From assembly GCA_024663395.1 (NCBI GenBank), contig JANFAH010000002.1, forward strand, positions 1,984,001-2,048,000: a stretch of 64,000 nucleotides of DNA, written 5' to 3'. This DNA comes from Pisolithus tinctorius (Eukaryota > Basidiomycota > Agaricomycetes > Boletales > Pisolithaceae). Both the position numbers and the translations under genes were made by a program. Positions 54,949 through 64,000 of the stretch are shown here, in pieces (positions within the stretch are counted from its first letter, which is position 1; every line of letters begins with the position of its first letter). Below the pieces are notes generated by a model. That model did not search any database and was not told the origin of the DNA. It worked only from the letters and a program-made list of their open reading frames with translations.

Positions 54949-55088
54949 CCACCCACCACACCGCTGAAATTCTCCAGACCCGAACCCTTACGAATTTCTC
55001 CTCGCTCGACTCGCATCAAGCTGCTGTGCCGGGACGGTGGTCCTCAGAAGACAGACACCATCCAGCGCGAGGGGTCCCACCCGCCCCC

Positions 55089-55228
55089 GCAGCTGACGCT
55101 CGTCTCAGATCACCTCTCTTCACGGCTGGAAGGCGCTCCGCGCCTTCGCCCACCCCCACTTACATGTACATTACAGTTACCAGTATCAGTCCATTTCTCC
55201 AAGTGTGTACTGCTACGATACGCGAAGA
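55089..55228 (+). repeat. Split direct repeat B2 of the Ngaro-like element
   Basis: Second copy of B1 and right end of the element. The 140 bp between A2 and B2 (54949-55088) have no match at the left end. Confidence 0.85.
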
Positions 55229-56452
55229 CACATATTGAGAGAAGAAAGCTGAAGCTTACCTCCTGTGCATTGTGCATTGTCTCCTTCTCATGTCCTATGT
55301 TGACTCATTGTGGCTGTTTCATTTCATGGGCAGTGGCAGCTGGTGGGTTTAAAGCACCCTCGAATGTGGGAGCTGTTGATTGAGATCGAGGTGCCAGAGG
55401 GAAGGTATTCTGCGCCATAATTGGTTGTTGAATGACACCTACAGAGCCATGAGCCAGAGGTCAGCCTGAAGTAGAAGCTGTCTGCTGGGGTTGGATGGGG
55501 TGCGCAGAGTCAATGGTGGGATGATGGGAACTGCCAGTGCTCCTGTCTGTGGAAAAAAGGTGCTGAGATAAGGGGGCAGATGGGACAACATGTTGCCCCC
55601 TGGGATTGTGTCACTGAAATGACCCCACAGGGTCCTGAGGCATATGATGGTTCAATCAAGCACCAGAATATGCTGTAGTCTGTTGGTACTGAGGTGGTCA
55701 TCAAAACTGGGAACTGGGCACCTCCCCAAATAGTGTGAGATCAGTGATTTGACTGGTCTTTCGATTCTGTTCCATCCAGGCATTGACTGCAGTGCCGATG
55801 GAGGCAAGAGGAGGGTGTGTGAGGTTGCTAGGGGCCATGGTTGTTACAGGGTCGACCTGTGAGTGCAGGAAGGCAGAGGAAACCATTGTGACCTGGTGTT
55901 CACATGGAGTCAAGTTGTTCAGTGGCAGCTGATGAGGATAACAGTTCATCAGCATTGGCAGATGCACATTTCCCATAAGGGGTCTCAGCATTGAGGGTTG
56001 GCCTTGTGAATATTTCGTGATGTCAGGATATATGTTCAATGAACGGGGAAAACTTGTCCCCTCTGCATTACCCACAGGGAACTGCAAAAGACTATCAGTA
56101 CATGTCAATGGGCATGGCCACAGCTCTTACCAAGTTGTGGGAAACACATTGTAAATGCCTGTTTGACTGAACAAGGAACAGAACACAAGTGAAATCAGCA
56201 AGGTCCAGCCACCCATGGCCCTCAGTATCTACTGCATTCCTGAATGACACAAGTCATGTCAGCATCTCTTAGTATTCTCATAGTAAAAGGGAGATATTTT
56301 GTACCAGACCTCCTGAGATGCTGATGGTGAAATCTGTAAACCATTCAATGCTGCAAGGACATGCTGATAAGCAACAAGTTCCTTGCATCCACCCATGGCC
56401 TTGAGATGGCAAAACCAATTTTGTATGTCATCTGAAATAGCATTGAAATGTA
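55229..56452 (-). other. Possible decayed minus-strand gene, function unknown
   Basis: Minus-strand frames at 56525-56259 (HFNAISDDIQNWFCHLKAMG), 56108-55701 (135 codons, Pro/His-rich) and 55704-55510 could be pieces of one broken gene. Possible introns lie between them, but no splice set restores a single frame. CpG-poor. The foldback element at 56453 cuts into the first piece. Confidence 0.25.
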
Positions 56453-57150
56453 CAGTGAGGGACAAAAGCATTGCAATGTTTGTGAGGTGTGACTTGTTGC
56501 CGATGTAGCTCAGGCTATTCCGCACAGATAATCATGATACCTATACCATTGGAAAGGGGTGACTCTAAGCTTTCCATAGCACTAGGGCGCAGTCCAAATA
56601 AAGCAATACATGCTGAGATACACCCTATTCTTTCTGAAAAGTGCATTGCAATGCTTTTGTCCCTGACTGGTGAAATCATGAAAAGTGACCTTTTGATGGG
56701 ATTGCAGGCATGGAGGATGGGAAAAAATGATTACATAATAAACCACATGATCATCCAGATGATTTGTCAGCATGCAAACAATGACAAACATTGGACTTGT
56801 ACCATTAATCCTCCCTCTTTTACCACAACTCATGAAATCATCTCTCTAGCTCACATGGTCATTTTCTCAAGGAATTCTTATCAAATACTGGTGGCCACCA
56901 CAGTTCCATCAGTATAATATGCTCTCAGAACCAACAGTCCCTTAAAAAACCTGCTGTCAGTCATTTCCTGGACTGTTTCCCCCCATGCCTGATGTGTTCT
57001 GGGACTAATCAGTACTTGGAAGGCTGAAAATGTTATGGAGGTCAATCTGGCACTTCAGAACATGATGTACAAACCAGTCCCCTCTCAACCAATGCATTTC
57101 TGGCACATGGACAGTGGTATGGAAGTTAGGGCAAGACAAAATCCTCTTTA
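56453..57150 (+). repeat. Left arm of the foldback element
   Basis: Contains a 142-codon frame (56489-56917) that is mirrored by a 127-codon frame in the right arm; the frames exist because the arms are copies, not because of proven coding function. Confidence 0.85.
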
Positions 57151-57329
57151 CCCCTGGGTATCATCAGAAGGATATGCTACTGAACTGCCATGGAGCAGAA
57201 TCCTGTGCTTCCATCTGGCCCTGAATATTGCCTTTGGTCACATATGACCAAATAATCCCTCCCCAGTCATCTACAGTTCAGATCAGAGCAAGATCTAGTG
57301 AACCCTCTTATGGTGCTCAGAGCACAGGG

Positions 57330-58021
57330 AGGTTTTGTCTCACCCCAACTTCCATACCAGTGTTCCTGTGCCAGAAATGCATTGATTGAGAGGGGACTGG
57401 TTTGTACATCATGTTCTGAAGTGCCAGATTGACCTCCATAACATTTTCAGCCTTCCAAGTACTGATTAGTCCCAGAACACATCAGGCATGGGGGGAAACA
57501 GTCCAGGAAATGACTGACAGCAGGTTTTTTAAGGGACTGTTGGTTCTGAGAGCATATTATACTGATGGAACTGTGGTGGCCACCAGTATTTGATAAGAAT
57601 TCCTTGAGAAAATGACCATGTGAGCTAGAGAGATGATTTCATGAGTTGTGGTAAAAGAGGGAGGATTAATGGTACAAGTCCAATGTTTGTCATTGTTTGC
57701 ATGCTGACAAATCATCTGGATGATCATGTGGTTTATCATGTAATCATTTTTTCCCATCCTCCATGCCCTCAATCCCATCAAAAGGTCACTTTTCATGATT
57801 TCACCAGTCAGGGACAAAAGCATTGCAATGCACTTTTCAGAAAGAATAGGGTGTATCTCAGCATGTATTGCTTTATTTGGACTGCGCCCTAGTGCTATGG
57901 ACAGCTTAGAGTCACCCCTTTCTAATGGTATAGGTATCATGATTATCCGTGCAGAATAGCCTGAGCTACATCAGCAACAAGTCACACCTCACAAACATTG
58001 CAATGCTTTCGTCCCTCACTG
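57330..58021 (-). repeat. Right arm of the foldback element
   Basis: Reverse complement of the left arm with only a few substitutions, so the duplication is recent or the arms undergo gene conversion. Confidence 0.85.
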
Positions 58022-58289
58022 TATAAAGGTTGTGCAAGATAACTTCCAGCTATATCTTCACTCTCTTGTTAGGTTATTTCCCCTGTCTGTCCTCAAACCT
58101 AATCACCACCTCTCCCTTCACCTGGTTGAATGTATGTGACTTTTTGGCCCCACACATGGCTGGTGGGCATTTCCATTTGAATGGTACAACAGAATTTTAG
58201 GCAGTGCTAACACAAATGGAAAGGAGGGTGTGTAGTTGCTATTGTGTGTATGTATGATCTGAACCCACACTCATTGCATTTCAGGCAAG

Positions 58290-59015
58290 ATGGAACTGTC
58301 CTTTTTCAAGTCCTTCTGCCATGGCAGAAATTTGTGCACACTCGTTCAGCAGCATGACTTACTGGGTCAAGTCAGCATGCTGTGTGGGAAGTACATTAGC
58401 TCCACATCGCAAGGGAGCATCCTCAGCAATATTCAACCACTACAGCATTCTGCTGTCAGTGGTATTGCAGCAGATGCTGGAAGAACAGAGCAGCTGGATG
58501 ACACTTCCTACCAAGGTTTACTCAAGTGGCTCCACCTTAATAATGGGTCTGTTAATTATTGTGCTGATCATGATGATGTAGCTGGCACTATGGTTCTCTT
58601 GCAGGATGCTCATTTTGTCAACAAAATTATGATTAAGAGTGCAAGTTATACCACCAATTGTAAGGTACACTGTGACTCCCTTATCCAGTTTCATTGCATA
58701 CCTGGAGAGGACTGCCAATTGGGGCAGATTCAGGATGTCTTTCTTCACACTTGTGCTGGCCCAAATGGAGATACCCTTGTAGAATACTTTCTAATCATTT
58801 GACCTTTCTGCCCTCTCTCCCCTGCACAAGTGGAAAATGACCCCTACTTGAAGTTCCCTCTCTTGGACGTTTGTCTCTACCATGAGGAGCTTCTTCCAGG
58901 GCTCGTTATTGGCGCAACCAATGTAATCGGCCACATTGCATGTTGCCCCTACAAAGGAAGTTTGCCCGAGGGAAATGTCCAGGTCATTCTCTCACTCTCC
59001 AGGGTAAGTTCTTGA
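58290..59015 (+). pseudogene. Remnant of a transposon-associated Agaricomycete gene
   Basis: A 170-codon frame (MELSFFKSFCHGRNLCTLV, YQGLLKWLHLNNGSVNYCA, CKVHCDSLIQFHCIPGEDC) ends at 58802. After an intron-like gap it is followed by VENDPYLKFPLLDVCLYHEE and LPGLVIGATNVIGHIACCP up to a donor-like GTAAG at 59004. The pattern resembles the C-terminal part of proteins found near KDZ-type transposases in basidiomycetes. That comparison is from memory and weak. No catalytic motif seen. Confidence 0.35.
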
Positions 59016-60333
59016 GCAGTCTACTTGCATAGTTTCCACTTACAAAGATAAAGGAATGAATACTGAAACCTGAACCAGTTCCCATGTTGCCTCGGGCTGT
59101 CACCATTCTCTTATGCTTTACCTGGGAGTTACATTGCACCTGTCTTTGCATCTATGCTGGGAGTGTGGTGGTTGCATAGAATGATCATTCACTATTTACT
59201 AGTATCACCTGTGTGGACTGTCATGTACTATGTGCTTCGTGTGCTTAATGTTACACTTGTAGGCTATAACAACAATTTGACAGTAAATTGGCCTATCGAA
59301 CGTTTGTGGTAGACAAGTTCTTGTGATTATATTGACACAAGTTGGGTGCCATTAACCCTTCAGTGCTTGCTTGGCCATCTGTACCAGTTCCCTCAAAGTG
59401 TCCAGCATCCTGTTGTAGGCCTCTGCAAAGGTCCGCATTTCCTGTAATTGGGATTATCAGCTGGAAACCTCACAAGTTAGTGGTAGGAACTTACCTGTGG
59501 GACAAGACCCACAATGATCTTGCCTGTTACAGGGTCAGTCAAGTGATTCTTTGACTTTTGTGTTAGGTGGCACAGTAGAGCTATGAATTTGGGTTGAACC
59601 TACAAGTGGGATAGAAACACCAGGGTGACTGATGCTCTGTTCTCACTTCGTGGACATTGATGACATGCTAGGTAGAATCTCTTCTTGTTTCTGACAAAGG
59701 TTTGTGGATGATCATCACTCCAGGTGAATATGTTCAAGCCATGATAATGTACCATGGGGAAAAGAGTAATGGGGCAAATGGATGAAGTCAGTGGATGCTG
59801 GGGGCACACATCTGTGGTGCCGGTGAGGCATACTGGCTTTTCCCTTTGCATGTTGAGTAAGTGGCACAATAAAACTACAAAGGAGGGAAGCTGACCTTGC
59901 ATGACTTAAAAGTGTACCTCAAGAACAAAGGGACTGTCCAGCCATGTTTCCTATGATGTGTTGAGCAGCAGCCTAGTGGTCTCCCCCATGACAGACTAGC
60001 TGGGTGCAAAGAGGACAAAAGCCTTTGATCTGGCTGGACTCTTGGATGTTGATATCAGCCTTGTCAGGTTTGTGTGATCAGCCCTGGCGCTGACCTGATC
60101 CTTGAAAGTTGACACACAGTATGTCTTTCACTTACGAAGATGAAGGAAGGAATGAGTATGGATCCTGGTGTCCATGCTGGGAGTGCCAGTGGTGGTTACA
60201 TTACATGGAATGATTGTTCACAGTCAAGTATTGTTCCAGGATGCAGAGCAGTCCTGGTCGAGCAGCAGCCTGGCGGCCTGTTCTTCTCTCCCCTCCTGCA
60301 AATTGATGGGAAATCAGCCCTTCCAATGATTAT

Positions 60334-60415
60334 GTAAACACCATACCATCCCTCCCATCCTGCCACCAGAGTCGCCCAAGAGTCGCACACATTGGGTGTC
60401 CATAGTCGGAGGTAA
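60334..60415 (-). repeat. Dispersed repeat, copy 1 of 3
   Basis: Contains CACACATTGGGTGTCCATAG; related copies start at about 60598 and 62404. Strand is arbitrary. The reverse strand reads GGACACCCAATGTGTG. Confidence 0.6.
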
Positions 60416-62403
60416 GTAATAAACTGTTACTCTCTGACTATTTCTGTTGATGTCTCCTTGGGTGTTTTGGATCAATGTGTAAGTTTCTTTGCTGGGACTC
60501 AAGGATTGAATATGGGCACCGTAAGGCAAATTGCTTCGATTTCCATGAGTCGGCCCACTCTCCACCTTCCCACCCTCTTCTGAATGCCCCCACTTTCTAA
60601 CCAGAGTCGCTCAAGAGTCACATGCATTGGGCATCCATAGTCAGATCAGGTACACTACTTATTGTTCCAAAGTGTCTGTCACGCCCACATTCCCTAGACA
60701 GTCATCACTACCCTTGGTGGTGGGAGGAACTATAGTCAGGTCAGAAGGTAGTTTAGGTTGCTGGCACTGTTGGTAAGTAATAATGCCTTCGACATTACTC
60801 ATTTTCCAGGTCTTAATCAACTTTTCACAACTACAAACATCCAAACCTCATTGACTACCTCTCCATGTGTCTCCCATTTCTGGAGTTGATGGTGTTATGC
60901 GCCTGACCTCTACCTCCCCAAACATGCTCGCAGTTTTCCAAAATCGGGAAGGTCATGTGACACATCGCTGCATTATCTGTGGAAAAAGTACCCCAAGATG
61001 AGGAATTCCACTTCTGAACCCACACAAAGGCCCTGGTGGAGAAACAGCATACCATGGTTGACATTAGAAAGGCAACTGATGGTGGAGAGGTCATGCTGAA
61101 TGGTATGTCAGCAGAAGCAGCAGGGGCTTTACCAATGCAGAATGCTATGTTGATGGCAGCGGCCACAGAAGGGGAGAATGGTGACACAGCAGGGGATATA
61201 TCTATGCTGTCCGTTGTATGAATGCTCTGTCACGGTACCATGCATAGGGGATGTATGCTTTTGGGAGGTAACTGACCTAACAGATGAGATACTCTCTGGT
61301 CCAGTACCAGGCTTCTGCATGCTGCAAATGAATGGGAGAGTGACAGTTGTCTGTATAGTGTGTAAGCCATGCTTTGAATCGATGCCACAAATATACTAAT
61401 GGTCTCTGTAATCAGCTTTGGTGTCTTCTTGGTATTGTGAGGGTGTCCAATTTGTCAAGGATGAGAAGAAAAAAGGTTCAATATTGAAGCTGAGAGGAAG
61501 GTTGTGGGACTGCAGCAAAGAGAGGTGAGAGTAAACTCATGTTGTTCCCAGCATCTTCAAAACATTCAAGGACAAATTATCAATGAAAAATGCCCGAATT
61601 CAAATGCCCTTGGGTTGCTGTTTTGCAGAGCAGACAACTTGCAGCTTGTTCCAAAATGCCTGATAACTAGCACTGTCAGTGTTACGTTTCGCCCCTAACT
61701 TTTCTTTTCACTGTACGATTACCTTGTGTTTGATCCATTGGACATGTTTTCCTTTTTGAGCCGTCTTCTCTCTGATCTGACAGCTCTCTAGTTCCACCAC
61801 TAGCGTTACTGTCTCATAACATGCTTTGGACATGTGTCGTCATTGTTCAACCAATGGCATAGTTACCTCGGTACATGTGGACACCTCATGGTCCGTTTCC
61901 TTGTAGTATTTAGACTGTCGGGCTCAAGTCCTGGAACTCCAGACTTGAGCTGCTCAATCATACGCAGCGTTCTCAGAACTTCACCCTCAGTGTCCCTTAC
62001 CAGGACCACTCTAAAAGGCGTTGCCTTAAAAATCCTCTGTCGTTTACAGAGGTTACTGCAGCCGTTGCTCAGTAGAAACCTTAGTCTGTGATTTGAGCTC
62101 TCCCTATGTCTTGACTTCGGTCGAGCGTAACAGTCAGCAGTAACAGTTATAGTTCGTTCTACACCCGATCTATCAGCAAGTGCTGAATCATGATTGGTGA
62201 TCTTTTGTAGATGGTGTTAACCATTTCATCCCATAATGCACATCATGTCTATTTGTATCCTATATCCTCTGCTGCAATGATATATTTTAATTACACACCA
62301 TTATTTTTCAATATATAATGGTGTAGACTCGTGGTCTCCTGTAGGCAGACCAAAGCTGACTGTGGTAGACTTGTGACCTTGTAACATCTGTTTTCATTGG
62401 CTC

Positions 62404-62482
62404 TTATGTAAACACCATCCCTCCCATCCTGCCCCCAGAGTGGCGCAAGAGTCACACACATTGGGTGTCCATAGTCATCATA
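62404..62482 (-). repeat. Dispersed repeat, copy 3 of 3
   Basis: Same unit as at 60334, including ACACCATCCCTCCCATCCTG and CACACATTGGGTGTCCATAG. Confidence 0.6.
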
Positions 62483-62789
62483 CCTGCCATTCTTATCAAT
62501 TTGTCCTGGACATCCAAGATCACCCTCAAGCCAACCATTGACCATTGAACAAAGACTATTTTGCCATGGTTGTATGGTCTTTAATGGTCTTTATGTTTAG
62601 ATTGTTTGAATCACCTTTGTTTCTTAGGGCATGAGGCTGTCGAGACCACTGGACCCAGGATGTGAATTTGGGTATTTATTCTGCTCACTGAGCGGCTCCA
62701 TTCCATACTACTTCCATGGAACAAGAACCACATGAATATGTGGGCATGGTACTTTTTCAATTGTGCTACTATGAACATTTACTCACTCT

Positions 62790-64000
62790 GTGTGGGGCCA
62801 GACACCAGGTGCTGAAGAGCCTCCAGATGGGCACAAGTCTCCATTAGCTGGATCGGCACAGAGAGTCCCAGAATCAGCAGGGGGGCATCAGCAAGAGGTA
62901 TCACCTGGATCTGAATGTGAAGTGGTCGAAGAACCGGCGCCTGTAAGGACAAAGTGTGGCCCCCGAAAGCAATGGACAAGTGGGTATCACCTTCCTAAGT
63001 CCCTGAAGGCCAATAAGGATGCCAGCTTGGAAGTGGTACATGTGGTGTGTTTTATTTGCTGTATGAATTTTTGCATGTCAATGTCTGCAGGTGCCTGATC
63101 CCCCACCTTGTAAAAGTTGCCTCTGAGAACTGGCAGAGAGACAGCATTCCGCTAGGCTAGCTGAGCATGACCAGGACCCAGATTGATTTGGCATCACAAA
63201 TCACTATTCCATGGCAAACAATTCTGGATCAATTCTGCCTACATCAGTCATGGGAATGGTCCACATGGCTACCCACACCATTTGTGGTCTTTTGGATTCT
63301 GATGACACCACGTCACCTCAGGTAAAGTTTTCATCACTCAAGGCAAGCACTCTTCTGATTTTATGTTCAGGTTTGTTCAACTGCCAACAGCGATATGCGC
63401 TTTAATGGAGTGCCAGCAACTCCAGTAGAGCAGTCTAACAGCAGTGATGTTCAAATATCTGTGCAAAGGGTGAACAAAAATAACTCTTCCTGCACTCAGC
63501 CACTAATGAACTTCGTTGTTAGGCTTTGGTCTCAAATGAACACAATCCTCATCAGCATATCACCCTGGACCCAACAGAGCAGTCGATCTGCCATGATGTT
63601 CAGATGCCCATGTGCCAGATGTGGGCACAACAGGTGAACAAAAAGAAATCTTCCTGCACTTGACCACTGATGACCTTCATTGTTAGGCTTTGGTCTCGAA
63701 TGAACATAATCCTCATTGGCACATCACCCCAGACCCAACAGAGCAGTCGATTCGCCGTGATGCTCAGATGCCTGTGTACCAGATGTCAGCACAACAGGTG
63801 AATGAAAAGAAATCTTCACACACTCAGCCACTAATGACCTTCATTGTTAGGCTTTGGTCTCAAATGATCATAATCCTCATCAGCATATCACCCCAGACCT
63901 GACAGAGCAATCAATTTGCCATGATGCTCAGATGCTGGCATACCAGATGTCAGTGCAACAGGTGAACAAAAAGAACTCTTCCTGCACTCAGCCACTAATG
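62790..64000 (+). pseudogene. Gene with tandemly duplicated 111-bp exons, runs off the window
   Basis: Exon 62790-63035 (EPAPVRTKCGPRKQW, GYHLPKSLKANKDA), then 63091-63321 (VPDPPPCKSCL, later MANNSGSILPTS), 63371-63469, and repeat exons 63523-63633, 63687-63797 and 63851-63961, each of 37 codons. All introns are phase 0, GT-AG and 49-55 bp. The repeat exons encode variants of ALVSNEHNPHQHITPDPTEQ followed by SIRRDAQMPVYQMSAQQ. The second exon carries two in-frame TGA (63124 and 63184). The CxxC after PDPPP suggests a small zinc-binding motif of a fungal lineage family. The start and the 3' end are unknown; the stops make this copy doubtful. Confidence 0.5.
63470..64000 (+). repeat. 164-bp tandem array (exon plus intron unit)
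   Basis: Successive units start at the donor GTGAAC at 63470, 63634, 63798 and 63962, an exact 164-bp period (53-bp intron plus 111-bp exon). The array continues beyond the window. Confidence 0.9.

Larger units (their letters stand above)
49535..55228 (+). mobile_element. Ngaro-like tyrosine-recombinase retrotransposon with split direct repeats
   Basis: Order of repeats: A1 49535-49686, coding region, B1 54660-54799, A2 54797-54948, B2 55089-55228. A1/A2 (152 bp) and B1/B2 (140 bp) differ by only a few bases. The order A1-(ORFs)-B1A2B2 is the hallmark of Ngaro elements. It encodes gag with a Cys-rich tail, reverse transcriptase plus RNase H, and a tyrosine recombinase, in that order. The DNA is rich in CpG, unlike its surroundings, which implies recent arrival. 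There is no long target duplication, as expected for recombinase-mediated insertion. A2 and B2 are separated by 140 bp, which is a variation. Confidence 0.9.
56453..58021. mobile_element. 1.57-kb foldback element with Tc1/mariner-type ends
   Basis: Starts CAGTGAGGGACAAAAG and ends with its reverse complement (one change), flanked by TA on both sides (56451-56452 and 58022-58023). The inverted arms, about 56453-57150 and 57330-58021, are nearly identical for close to 690 bp, with a centre of about 180 bp. The target duplication and end sequence fit the Tc1/mariner superfamily, but no transposase motif is present. Confidence 0.85.
59016..62789. other. Repeat-rich CpG-poor region, no supported gene
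   Basis: Only short frames on both strands. It contains three related copies of a 70-80 bp repeat (CCAGAGTCGC..., about 60334-60415, 60598-60650 and 62404-62482), and a second repeat shared by 59040-59190 and 60125-60225 (AAGATGAAGGAA..., GGAATGATTGTTCAC). 61690-62170 has a different, more balanced composition but nothing identifiable. Probably layered transposon debris. Confidence 0.45.

Noticed and set aside
56489..56917. 142-codon ORF in the foldback left arm, mirrored at 57557-57940
   Set aside because: The second copy exists because the arms are inverted duplicates; no domain, no splice signals, and biased composition. Not evidence of a gene pair.
61834..62091. 85-codon ORF in the more balanced stretch 61690-62170
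   Set aside because: No homologous feel, no context, no second copy; left as unannotated DNA.
63470..64000. CRISPR-like array
   Set aside because: Units are 164 bp, adjacent without spacers, in a eukaryotic genome, and contain an exon and an intron.

Overview
The window looks like nuclear DNA of a filamentous basidiomycete, most likely an Agaricomycete with a transposon-rich genome. The reasons are short GT-AG introns (about 45-80 bp), TPR plus HET (heterokaryon incompatibility) domain proteins, tyrosine-recombinase retrotransposons of Ngaro/DIRS type, spliced Tc1/mariner transposases, and several gene families I associate with Agaricomycetes. No species can be named from the sequence alone.

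Layout. 1-4039 is the 3' end of an LTR retrotransposon (degenerate internal DNA, polypurine tract, complete LTR). 4040-44900 is a head-to-tail tandem triplication of a roughly 10-kb unit: unit 1 at 4040-22310, unit 2 at 22311-32170, unit 3 at 32171 to about 44900. Each unit carries, in order: a single-pass membrane protein copy on + (U), a conserved 1-kb leader, a large intronless TPR-HET gene on + (HET1, HET2, HET3), a second copy of the membrane protein gene on - (D), and a 119-codon ORF on +. In units 1 and 2 a multi-exon membrane protein gene on - (T) follows. The units differ by insertions that can be read precisely because a sister unit shows the empty site. Unit 1 holds a 2.5-kb DIRS-type fragment and a 5.9-kb Tc1/mariner element; the latter contains a transposase, an RPN2 fragment and a zinc-cluster-like gene that a solo LTR has split. 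Unit 3 holds a 2.1-kb block with two foreign convergent gene ends, a 1.1-kb insertion in the leader, and a CACTG-type non-autonomous transposon inside the HET3 coding region.

44900-49500 holds a decayed actin-related protein 5 (ARP5) pseudogene and a lineage-specific gene. 49535-55228 is a nearly intact Ngaro-like retrotransposon (gag, reverse transcriptase/RNase H, tyrosine recombinase) with split direct repeats. 56453-58021 is a foldback element with arms of about 690 bp. 59000-62790 is CpG-poor repeat debris. 62790-64000 is the start of a gene built from tandemly duplicated 111-bp exons.

How the parts may work together (inference): the TPR-HET proteins resemble fungal non-self recognition or death effectors, with a fast-evolving repeat sensor (2, 3 and 11 near-identical 45-residue TPR cassettes in the three copies) and a C-terminal HET executioner. 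The consistently paired membrane proteins, whose cytoplasmic tails carry NPF motifs, are candidate partners, but most copies are damaged. Old transposons and their flanks are depleted of CpG, the leader-HET segments and the young Ngaro element are not, and many stop codons in otherwise open frames are TGA, as expected from CpG methylation and deamination or a RIP-like process.
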